NCBI GenBank assembly: GCA_025403435.1
Contig: CM046342.1
Location: forward strand, 19,946,631 to 20,010,630
DNA from: Artocarpus heterophyllus
Taxonomy: Eukaryota; Streptophyta; Magnoliopsida; Rosales; Moraceae
Length of the DNA: 64,000 nucleotides
Direction of reading: 5' to 3'
The first letter of the stretch is position 1. Each line of letters opens with the position of its first letter. Of the stretch, positions 24,784-34,027 are shown piece after piece. A program made the position numbers and the translations under genes. Under the pieces are notes generated by a model. It worked only from the letters and a program-made list of their open reading frames with translations, had not been told where the DNA came from and ran no database searches.

Positions 24784-26767
24784 TCCATAACTCTAGAGGT
24801 GTTTTTGAAATAGACTTAGATGGAACTATGTTTAGAAGATATACTGCAGTTTGTAGTGCATATCCCCAAAATGAAGTGGGTAATGATGAGTAGCTAAGCA
24901 TGGATCTCACCATATCAAGCAACGTTCTATTTCTTCTCTCTGCAACACCATTTTGTTGTGGTGTTCCAGGTGCGGTGAGTTGTGATAGAATACCATGTTC
25001 TATCATATAATCCTTGAATTCAGTATCAAGGTATTCTCCTCCTCGATCAGATCGAAGACTCTTCACCGTCTTACCTAATTGCTTTTCAGCTTCCGCTTGG
25101 AATTCTTTGAACTTTCCAAAAGTTTCAGATTTCCTTTGCATTAGGTATATGTAACCATACCTTGAATAATCGTCAATAAATGTGACGAAATATTCGTAAC
25201 CACCACGAGCTTGTACATTCATTGGACCACAGACGTCTGAATGTATTAGCTCAAGTGGTTCCTTGGCCCTTTCGCCTTTTGCAGAGAAAGGCCTCTTAGT
25301 CATTTTACCTTCAAGACAAGATTCACAAACTGGTAGAAAACTAACTTTTAGCTCTTTTAAAGGACCCTCCTTTACCAGTCTGTTAATTCTGTCAAGGTTG
25401 ACATGACCTAATCTAAGGTGCCATAGGTATGTTTCATTATTAGAAGAAATCTTTTGCTTCTTGGGTTTAGGTTGTTCAACTTTGAACATTTCAGTATTGA
25501 GCAGTGCTTTTTCGTTGGGCCTTAAGGTGTAAAGCCCATTTTCCAGATGCGCAGAACAAATATCCAAACCATTTCTAGAAATATTAACATAATTATTATT
25601 AAAAGAAACATTAAACATTTGTTCAAACAACCTGGAAACAGAAATCAAATTTCTACGAAAACAAGGAATGTAATAAACATTGTCTAAAATTAAAAACTTA
25701 TTTCTAAAATAAAGTTTAACAACTCCCACTGCTCTTGCCGAAACAACCTCTCCCGTTCCCACTCTCATCGTTTGTTCCCCGTCGGAAAGCTCCCTTGAAG
25801 AACTAAGCATCTGCAAAGAAGAACAAACATGGTTAGTTGCCCCTGAATCAATTATCCAAGGTGAAGTATCATCTTCAACTAAACAAGCTTCTAAAACGAG
25901 TAAATCTGATTTACCGTTGTTCTTCTTTTCTTTGAGCTCCTGAAGATACTTCTTGCAGTTTCTCTTCCAGTGCCCAACTACGCCGCAGTGGAAACATTTT
26001 CCTTTAGGCTTCTTTTGGTTGGAGCTCCTTTTGTTGTTGTTGCTTTTGTTCTTCTTAGGTTGCCCTCCATTCTTAGACTTACCACTTCCTTCAGTCCCCT
26101 TCCTCTTCTTATTCTTTTGGGCAGAAGAGGAAGGTTGTGCTTCTGCAACATTTGCCTCAGCTTCTTTAGTCTTTTCTTTCGAAATAGACTCGAAGGTTTG
26201 AAGCTCATTAAGCAACTCAGTCATGTTATATTTCAGCTTGTTCATGAAATAGTTGCTTTTGAACTGAAGGAACGCAGGGGAGAGGGTTTCTAAAATCATC
26301 CCCACCTGTGTGGCTTCATCTATCATAGCCCCGTTGACCTCGGCCTCATGGAGATAGTTAACCATGTTGAGAACATGTTCTCTGACCGAAATCCCTGCCT
26401 TCATTTTTGCATTCATTACTGCCTTAACGGCTTCGTGGCGTGCCTTTTCAGAAGGTTTACCAAACATGTCTTGCAGAGACTGCATTATCTCATAAGCGGT
26501 CTCCATGCTTTCGTGCTTCATCCTAAGCACGTCAGACATCCCAGCCAAAAGAAAACAGCGGGCCTTATTATTTGCCGCGATCCAACGATCATATGCTTCC
26601 CGTACATTACGAGGAGCATTGGAAGCAGGCTCTGGAGGACATTCCTCCGTCAGGACAAACTTGTAACTTTCGCAAATTAGTACAATGTTCATGTTACTCT
26701 TCCACTTGACAAAATTATCTCCGGTTAATTTTTCATTTGAGAGAATTGCGATGATTGGATTAGACAT
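24719..26767 (-). CDS. gag-pol: Copia B gag-protease-integrase, upstream part of gag-pol
   Basis: An open frame of 692 codons starts at 26797, but the start at 26767 ([19 protein letters not shown]) matches the N-terminus of the family A protein, so it is preferred. Counting from that Met: UBN2-like gag ~1-200; Lys/Asn-rich basic stretch ~218-257; zinc knuckle [14 protein letters not shown] 258-271; aspartic-protease box [12 protein letters not shown] ~304-315; GAG-pre-integrase HHCC region ~450-494; integrase catalytic D511, D574, E610 (35 residues between the last two). The frame then runs out at [13 protein letters not shown], because two bases appear lost after the codon for HIR, where relatives read HIR-x-WGCPAH. 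Without that lesion gag-pol would be one frame of ~1.3 thousand codons. Confidence 0.95.
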   Translation of the reverse strand: MSNPIIAILSNEKLTGDNFVKWKSNMNIVLICESYKFVLTEECPPEPASNAPRNVREAYDRWIAANNKARCFLLAGMSDVLRMKHESMETAYEIMQSLQDMFGKPSEKARHEAVKAVMNAKMKAGISVREHVLNMVNYLHEAEVNGAMIDEATQVGMILETLSPAFLQFKSNYFMNKLKYNMTELLNELQTFESISKEKTKEAEANVAEAQPSSSAQKNKKRKGTEGSGKSKNGGQPKKNKSNNNKRSSNQKKPKGKCFHCGVVGHWKRNCKKYLQELKEKKNNGKSDLLVLEACLVEDDTSPWIIDSGATNHVCSSLQMLSSSRELSDGEQTMRVGTGEVVSARAVGVVKLYFRNKFLILDNVYYIPCFRRNLISVSRLFEQMFNVSFNNNYVNISRNGLDICSAHLENGLYTLRPNEKALLNTEMFKVEQPKPKKQKISSNNETYLWHLRLGHVNLDRINRLVKEGPLKELKVSFLPVCESCLEGKMTKRPFSAKGERAKEPLELIHSDVCGPMNVQARGGYEYFVTFIDDYSRYGYIYLMQRKSETFGKFKEFQAEAEKQLGKTVKSLRSDRGGEYLDTEFKDYMIEHGILSQLTAPGTPQQNGVAERRNRTLLDMVRSMLSYSSLPTSFWGYALQTAVYLLNIVPSKSISKTPLELWNGRKPSMRHIRMGVSSTCAER

Positions 26768-26900
26768 TGTCGCTGTAATAAATAAATAAAATAGCATAAA
26801 TTAAAATGGTTGCATAAACATCATAAATGTTTTGGAATAGTAAACGTGATGCATGATGCGTATGAAAAACACAAAAAATATTTTACTAATTCCACGATTA

Positions 26901-26958
26901 TTCAATTTTAATAAATAAAGTGCCGCCGTAGGGTAGGTCAAATTATTTATGAATTGAA
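26901..26958 (-). other. Leader stem-loop 1 (copia B)
   Basis: TTCAATT (26901-26907) pairs with AATTGAA (26952-26958), and ATAAATAA (26911-26918) pairs with TTATTTAT (26943-26950). The loop carries GCCGCCGTAGGGTAGG. Confidence 0.75.
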
Positions 26959-27088
26959 TTGAGACATTCTCAATTAATAAATATATTCAAAATATCTCAT
27001 ATTTTCTATATTTATTAATAACCGTTTATTTTGGTCAAGATATAATTAACAATTTAATTATGTCTTTATGAGTGTAACCCACTATTTT

Positions 27089-27157
27089 GGATTTTAACAA
27101 CTTAACTCAAAATTGCCGCCGTAGGGTAGGTCAATTTTGAAATACATTATAAAATCC
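27089..27157 (-). other. Leader stem-loop 2 (copia B)
   Basis: GGATTTTA (27089-27096) pairs with TAAAATCC (27150-27157), and TCAAAATTG (27107-27115) pairs with CAATTTTGA (27132-27140). The loop carries the same CCGCCGTAGGGTAGG core. Confidence 0.8.
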
Positions 27158-27182
27158 TATCTTAAGGAAGCCAACCTTGATA

Positions 27183-27223
27183 TTGATTTAAATGGACACC
27201 CTCCGTAGGGAGGACGAAATCAA
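27183..27223 (-). other. Leader stem-loop 3 (copia B)
   Basis: TTGATTT (27183-27189) pairs with AAATCAA (27217-27223), enclosing a perfect inner hairpin CCCTCC-GTA-GGGAGG (27199-27213). Confidence 0.8.
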
Positions 27224-28333
27224 AGCGTCGCGAGGCGCCACCTAAATCTCACGGTGTTGTACTAATAGTGGAGACCGCAGGTTATATTGTCATATTACCT
27301 TCTCCCACTCATTATTTTAGAAGATGTGTTTTATCTTATAAAACATCATATGTTTCATAATTCTAGTAGTTAAAAACAATTTTTAATTACTAGATTATAT
27401 TATGTGTTAATAGAATCTCATTCTATTTACACTTAAATAAATTACCAGATTTTCTAAAAATCTAAATTTATTATGAATTGTCTAAGTTACCAAATATTAA
27501 ACAATTTAAAATTAGATAACTTAGAATTAATGTGAATTTTACCAAGTCTTAACTGTTAAAACTAAATTCACATTATTTGGTTGATTAATAAATTAAGTTT
27601 CTATAAAACCAACCCAATTAATTTAATCTTATTAAATTAATGCTAACACATATTAATTCATTTTATAAAGTCCTTTATAAAAATAATATGCTAAGTGTAT
27701 GCATGTCATGTTACAATAACTATAAGTGGGCACTTTCCTAGATGACATGTTATCATGCATGAACATGTTATCTCAATCATCATATGAAAATAAAAATGAA
27801 AATAAACAATGAATTTTTGACCGGGTCCTTTTGGATAATTAAAATTACAACCCAAAGAATAAAAATAAAAAAAAATAAAATTACAGGGGTCTTCTTGTAA
27901 TTTATACATAATTCCCTGCTCCAATTTTGTGGTCTTCATCAAATGGTATATTGTGCAACGATTTGCTTGATTGCCTTTGAAATCTGATAGGCCCATAGTT
28001 CTTAACTAGGCCAAAAAATCCAATGGACATCTTTTTCTTCATCGCTCCACGTGTAGCAAGTGAAAGAGAGGAGAGAAGAAAAAATAATGATAATAAATTA
28101 CAAAAAGCCTATACCCCTTTATGGGTTTACACAGATTGATCTAATCAAACTGAAAATAAAAATTATTAATCCAAAAGGACCATATAATTAACGACCAAAA
28201 ATCCTTTCATTAAACAACCATTCATCACATGAATAAAAATTAATAAAGATGCAAAGTGCCCACAAACATGCATCAAAAACATGATATCATCAAAATAAAA
28301 TCATGTTTAATTAAAATTATATATGCTATAACC

Positions 28334-28346
28334 CGCTCTGATGCCA
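28334..28346 (-). other. Copia B primer binding site
   Basis: The minus strand reads TGGCATCAGAGCG two bases downstream of the LTR end, one mismatch from the initiator-Met-tRNA complement TGGTATCAGAGC. Confidence 0.88.
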
Positions 28347-28725
28347 TTTGTAGGAATTAAAACATGAAATGCAGCGGAAGGAACGGATCGTTGACAAACA
28401 AAAATTTTCTGAAAACTTTGTTTTATTGGGAATAGATATATAATTTTAATTACAGAAAGCTTTAGGAATTTTTTACTAACCTTTTGAAGACTATCAGGGT
28501 ATCCTAGCTTTCCTCTTTGACACCACGATCTTCCAAACCAAGCCTCCACACCAATGGAAAGACGAGTGGGCGTCAAACTGCAAGAATGAATTATCCTCAC
28601 ACTTTTCTGAATCTGCTATGTACTCAACACATGAGATGGCAGACCTTTTTCTTTAGAGAAGAACTCTCAGTTTTTCTCTCTAAAAATTATATAAAAAAAA
28701 TTACTGAGATAACTGTTATCTCTCC

Positions 28726-28734
28726 CTTTTTATA
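28726..28734 (-). promoter_or_regulatory. Copia B LTR TATA box
   Basis: The minus strand reads TATAAAAAG followed by GGAGAG, about 380 bases before the LTR 3' end. It is the same TATA-then-GGAG context as the family A LTR promoters. Confidence 0.65.
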
Positions 28735-28903
28735 ACTGAGCCATTAGTCATTTTTCTTTCCCTTTTCTTTTCCTTTCCTTTTTCTTCTTTTCTTTTCCGT
28801 TTCACTTCTTGTTACCCGAATCCTTATTCGGTCAACACTTCACACACATATGCACATATATAAAAAAAACTTTCCCTTTTTTTTTTTTTTTTTTTCTTTC
28901 TTT

Positions 28904-28930
28904 GACCGAATCACAACCTGTGATTCGGTC
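28904..28930. other. Perfect 12-bp stem hairpin in LTR
   Basis: GACCGAATCACA (28904-28915) and TGTGATTCGGTC (28919-28930) with an ACC loop. The left LTR copy has one mismatch. Two smaller hairpins flank it: CCGAAT-cctt-ATTCGG and GTGAAT-ctc-ATTCAC. Confidence 0.85.
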
Positions 28931-30351
28931 TTCACATATGTATATATATATATGTGTGTGTGTTGGGGGAAGCGTGAATCTCATTCACGGCTTTCCCCTT
29001 TTTTTTTTTTATAAATTATAATATTATATTAATATATATATATCGATTAATATATTATAAAATCTTATATATATATATATATAAAGATTTGGTTCAAAAC
29101 CATATATATATATATATATCCAAATCTAAATTCAAAAATAAATCATATTTATTTAAGAATAGATTTTAACAATTATCAGTTAATTAACTAATGCTCAGTT
29201 AAATGTGACAACATTTATCACATTACATTATGTGTCACAGAAAACATTTTTCTGTGTCACGTTAATAATTCAAGTGTGAAAAATTAATTCAGAATTCAAA
29301 AATTCTAAATTAAACATGTATAATTCATTCTATGCAAAATCCAATATAGTGTTACAGAGGTGGTATTGGGGACCTATGGACCTATAACCCAAGCTCCAAT
29401 AAATTTGACATTTAATTAAACTCTTTAATTAATGTGCCAAATTTATTAGTTTTAGTGTTACTCCACTAAAAACCTGAAACTGAACTCTTGAGATTATAGT
29501 ATAATTACTCAAAGAAAATTAACGAGTAGTCCATTGATATAATCATTACATATAAGTCAGTCCTCCATAAATAGTTCATAATAAGAGCTAGGTTCAATTT
29601 CCGTTTACCTTTCTTATTACCTCTTTATCCTTGAGTTCCAATAATTCTCTAATGAACAATTAATTCATAATCTTATTATGAACGAGCGCTCTATTGTTCA
29701 AACCTTGAATTATCACTCAAGAGAACTATTTTTCTAACTTCCATAGGGAAGGAATGGATTCCATATCTGTATAATATTATTTCCAGCCATTTATTACTTT
29801 ATGTTTCCAAGATGCTAAGTTACAATCTGTGCTTAGACAAATCTTACCATGCAAGTCAAAAAACATAATGTAATAAATAGGAGTCTAATAAATACTCAGG
29901 ATTAAGACTGTCAAATATATGATCATCATAGTGATAAATTTGAATACTCTATTTGTAACGGATGATTATTAGAGATTCATAATTTATCTGGTCCAGTCCT
30001 ATATAATCTCATTATATAAAGTACCTCCAACCCAATGTCTCTACATTAATAGTCCGGATAATGACTATTTCATTTTAGATGAGATTGGACCGTACTTGTA
30101 ATTTTTAATTAAAGATCCCAAACTTTAATTAATTATTACGGACTATTTAGATTATTATCTATAAATTTTATCCCCAAGCAAATAACACTTATATGCTAAA
30201 TTTATAGTCACATAAATAATCATGGAATTTTCTTGATGTTTATAAATGTATTCATAATACATATAATCAACCAAAATAATAATAAATGTCATTTTATTTA
30301 TTTATTAACAATATGTACAATGTCACAGCTTTTAGGGCACCAAACCCAACA

Positions 30352-30898
30352 TATCGCAATCACATATTGCATATCATAAGTTTTATCCTAAAACATATTG
30401 CACACAATGTAATATATATCGCAATCACATATTGCATATCATAAGTTTTATCCTAAAACATATTGCATACAAATGCAATATTTTACGCAATCACATATTG
30501 CGTATCATAACTCTTATCCTAAAACATATTGCATACAAATGCAATATTTTATGAAATCACATATTGCGTATCATAACTCTTATCCTAAAACATATTGCAT
30601 ACAAATGCAATATTTTACGTAATCACATATTGCGTATCATAACTCTTATCCTAAAATATATTGCATACAAATGCAATATTTTACACAATCACATATTGCG
30701 TATCATAACTTTTATCCTAAAATATATTGCATACAAATGCAATATTTTACGCAATCACATATTGCGTATCTAACTCTTATCCCAAAATATATTGCATACA
30801 AATGCAATATATTACATAATCACATATTGCATATCATAACTTTTATCCTAAAATATATTGCATACAAATGCAATATATTACATAGCAATGCTTCATAA
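30352..30898 (+). repeat. Minisatellite, right block (about eight ~66-bp units)
   Basis: Units repeat TTATCCTAAAATATATTGCA, TACAAATGCAATATTTTACG and CAATCACATATTGCGTATCA. The anchor AATCACATATTGC recurs about every 65-68 bases from 30356 to ~30820. Overlapping ORFs at 30564-30898 are translations of the repeat. A second, shorter array (~55-bp units built on CATTTCATGCTTTCA) lies at 31570-31730. Confidence 0.92.
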
Positions 30899-32991
30899 AA
30901 CTTATAACTTACATTATAACACATTATGCATTGTCGAAATGCAGGATTTATACTAATCCTATTTCGTATCTATGTTGCACATCTGCATCTAGATCATAAT
31001 TTGGTACGTAAAAACTAGTCAGTAAGTTCATCTTTTTATTGTTCAGTCTATAGCCCTTTTTTTTCATCTAGTCGTTCTAGACTAGTGACAATGTTGATTT
31101 AAAACATGTTTACGTACCTGTCTGTAAACTTCTAAGGGTCATAACAACGCTTAACTTTCTATATCTCTCTTGAGCATGTCTAGCCTTTCCTAGGGGTGCA
31201 GTAAAAGGAAAAACTAGCTTTTATCTTCTTTTTTTTTTTTTTTCGTATTCATAAAGTCTCTGTCTTGGCTCTGCTCTTGTGACCTCGTTGTCGGTCACGA
31301 GAAATTTTCTAAATTCTACTTGATTATCTAAATCGTTCTCACGATTTCTAATCGAACCTAAGGTGTCTTATAGTAATTTTTCCTAGTTTCCTATAGGCAA
31401 CTTGAAGATTATATCCTTAATGGATTTCTTATGAACCTTATTGTGCATATCCGTTATGCACTACATGGTATTATACTTATATACTATATCTTGTTACATT
31501 ATAGATAACAAGCATCAATCATAACATTCTTATCCATATTATTTGCTCGTATAAGCTTATACTTGCATATCATATTCATAAACATATCATACATATACAT
31601 GTCATTCATACCATACTTCCACATTTCATGCTTTCATATATTACTCATATTCATGTCGTTCATATCATACTTTCACATTTCATGCTTTCACATATTATTC
31701 ATACTCATGTCATTCATATCATACATCCATTTATCATTCATACTTTCATATCGTGGAGTTGCTATACATTTTTCTTCTTTGAATAGCAACTATTTCATAT
31801 TATATCCATAAAATACTTTAAATCATGTCACATGTATAATACACACACCAATCATAGTTCATAACGTTCATGCATATCAATATGCAAATAGGCTTCAAAC
31901 ATAACGGTTGCAAATTCATTGCAAACCTTATTTTGTACTTTAGAACTTTTTTTTGCATAATAAATGCAAATATACTTTAAAAAACAACTTGCATAACCAT
32001 TGCAAACTCATTTACAAATGCATATGGATGCATTAAAAACTATTTACTTCATGCTGTAGGTGAAATCTGAACTTACCCGGACTATGCCCTAGCGTTCTCT
32101 ATTACGTTCCTTTCTCATTCCTTTTCCTTCCATTGGTCAGCTTTTGTGTCCTGGTCATACGACAGCCGACTCATTAATTAACTTTCTTGTTATCAATCCA
32201 CTTGATTGATAATAAAACGTAAACATTAATAATTCTTTCCTTTTAACTTGACTAGTATACTTTCGTTTACCCTTATCTTTACTTAACCTTATAAACCATC
32301 AGTTTACCTTTCCTTCAATTAGCTTTGTAACCCACCGGGGTTACATTTCCTTTTAACTTTGTAACCCATTAGTTACCTCTCGTTTACTTAAAACATCTCT
32401 TATTAAATCTCTGGTCTCACATGACCGTTACGTTACTTAACATATTACGAAACATTTTTCATCTAATAACGTTATGCTAAAATCAGAGTGTTTGACTCCG
32501 TTCTAGCCGTTTCCTTAATAATGACGATTTTACCCTGAACGGGTTTTTCTTCACCTTATAACGTTATAAAACTCATTCTCACATAAAATAATATAACAAT
32601 CACTGATCATGCATTTCATAAATTTCTATGAAAGCATCTAAAACAGTTCATGCTGTAGGCGAGATTCCTACTTACTTGAACTCCAAGCTAAGCAGATCCA
32701 GTTGTATCTCGCTGCATCTACAGTATACGAAGCATCCTCTGCAGTGCTCCTCGAGCGACCATGAATGGCTGGGAATACTTCCTGGAGATCATCCATTCTT
32801 GAAACTGTCATTCTGGACTCTGATACTGCTGTTTGAATCGCCTCGATCCGCGTGCAATCAGTACTGGACGATTTTCATCGGAGTGGAATTAGCTCAAACG
32901 GAGGTCACCATTACATTCAGAGCATCGAAACGAGTCGGGAGGCGGTCTCGGATCTTCAATCGGAGGTCCGAATCACAAAATCCAAAGTCGT

Positions 32992-33467
32992 CGTTGACCG
33001 GCCGTTGACCAACTTTGACCGCCGTTGACCGGCGTCAATCGGGGTCCGTTGACAGCTGGGCTCGGGCCTACCCCCCCTAAATTGACCCTTCTGAGTCCAA
33101 TGGTGGTGTCAATTTCACCTAATTCTGCCTCTAACATAGTGGGTCGGAGCTCGACATTGATGGCAAAAATGGAGGCTCCGATGATGGCTTTTCGGCGATG
33201 GAAACCTGAAATTGGCTGAGGGCTTTTGCTACCCATCCTCCTATGAGCATTTCCCCTCATCCAATTTGAAGAAACGTGGCTGGGAAGAGCAAAAACTGAG
33301 GCTCCCGCGGCGGTTGACGGCGGCGATAGGCGGGCGGAGCAATTGATCAAGGGGTTTTACTCCCCTTGATCCTCTGAACTCATTGGGAGGGGTGGTGTCG
33401 GCCACCTCCTCCGGCAAGGCGGAGTTCCACCGTGGGGGCGGTGGCGCACGGCGGCGATAGGCGGGCG
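32992..33467. repeat. GC-rich end of the giant LTR: GTTGACC repeats and a 26-bp direct repeat
   Basis: GTTGACC/TTTGACC occurs five times in 32992-33034. The block ACGGCGGCGATAGGCGGGCG (plus GAGCAA) is present twice, at 33317-33342 and 33449-33474. The GC content is far above the AT-rich surroundings and may be promoter-proximal sequence of the LTR. No coding evidence. Confidence 0.7.
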
Positions 33468-34027
33468 GAGCAATCCGGCCGTTGTTGAGCTGTCACCAAG
33501 GGTGAGTTTTGTTCCTCTCATCACGATGGTCGTGTAGGAACAAGAATCACGTCGATCGGACGTCGGACGGCGAAGATATCTCGTCGTAAAGAAATGGGTT
33601 TCGCTGCCACTTTGGGCGGCGCGTGTGGCCTCCTCCGGCGGCGTTTTGGGTGATGCGGCACCTCGTTGGACTCAGCTCGTCGAGAGCTTTCCATTGGCGC
33701 GGGAGGTGTCGAAAACGGACGCCGGAATCTCAAACAAGTTTTGAGGAGAGAGAGAGAATCTAGAGAGAGAAAGTACAGAGAGAAAGTGAGATTTTTTGAT
33801 TTTTTTTCTTTTTTTTTCTTTTCTTTTCTTATAAAACAAAATTATGGTCCACACAGTCTAATTCTATACTGCATGACCTTAAACAGTCTAATTCCTATAC
33901 TGCTTTGCTCTAATACTGTATAATTTCCTGTAATATTATACAACATTTTTCTTTAATTGTACTTTTTGTCTTAATATAATCCTTAATTTAATACATTAAA
34001 AATACATTAAAAATCTTGGGTGTTACA

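Larger units (their letters stand above)
26768..28333 (-). other. Copia B untranslated leader with structured repeats
   Basis: About 1.57 kb between the primer site and gag. It contains GCCGCCGTAGGGTAGGTCAA twice, exactly (26922-26941 and 27115-27134), and a third CCCTCCGTAGGGAGG (27199-27213), each enclosed by a long AT-rich inverted repeat. A 96-codon minus-strand ORF (27706-27996) has no recognisable similarity and is not conserved in the family A leader. Confidence 0.75.
20762..30351 (-). mobile_element. Young, nearly intact Ty1/copia retrotransposon (family B)
   Basis: Complete minus-strand element of 9590 bp: left LTR 20762-22765, polypurine tract, pol, gag, ~1.6-kb leader, primer site, right LTR 28349-30351. 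The flanking 5-bp duplication is TATCG (20757-20761 and 30352-30356). It sits in the minisatellite of the giant solo LTR. The LTRs differ by about six substitutions that I could spot plus homopolymer and (TA)n length changes, so insertion is recent. The only lesion I can see in gag-pol is one frameshift near 24752. The clade looks TNT1-94/Tork-like by sequence style, with low certainty. Confidence 0.96.
28349..30351 (-). repeat. Copia B 5' LTR (right copy)
   Basis: 2003 bp, TGTAGGAATT to CCCAACA on the plus strand. Nearly identical to 20762-22765. It holds a hairpin cluster at 28810-28990 and a TATA box at 28726-28734. Confidence 0.97.
19267..34027 (-). mobile_element. Giant (~5.2-kb) solo LTR of chromovirus type, interrupted by copia B
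   Basis: Starts TGTGACGACCCGCC and ends GGGTGTTACA, the inverted TGTRAC..GTTACA termini of Tekay/Del-like LTRs, and is flanked by a perfect 5-bp duplication CAGCC (19262-19266 and 34028-34032). Removing copia B and its 5-bp duplication leaves about 5166 bp with no gag, pol, primer site or polypurine tract, hence a solo LTR. Minus orientation is inferred by analogy with the LTR at 42217, whose primer site is on its left. Contents include minisatellites, a GC-rich end (32700-33760) and a (GA)n-rich tract at 33740-33785. ORFs at 32628-33008 and 32973-33350 overlap on opposite strands in this GC-rich part and look incidental. Confidence 0.75.

Noticed and set aside
25953..26293. Plus-strand Leu/Phe-rich ORFs that look membrane-like
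   Set aside because: Antisense shadow of the Lys/Asn-rich gag region of copia B.
27706..27996. 96-codon minus-strand ORF in the copia B leader as an extra gene
   Set aside because: No homology, no counterpart in family A leaders, and it crosses low-complexity A-rich sequence.
30564..30898. Overlapping ORFs of 69 and 75 codons with repeated peptide units
   Set aside because: They are translations of the ~66-bp minisatellite and have no start context or homology.
30352..30898. Possible CRISPR-like array
   Set aside because: Units are contiguous without unique spacers, diverge gradually, and lie inside a plant LTR; it is a minisatellite.
32628..33350. 126- and 125-codon ORFs on opposite strands in GC-rich sequence
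   Set aside because: They overlap each other within the end of a solo LTR and span GTTGACC repeats; no family resemblance.
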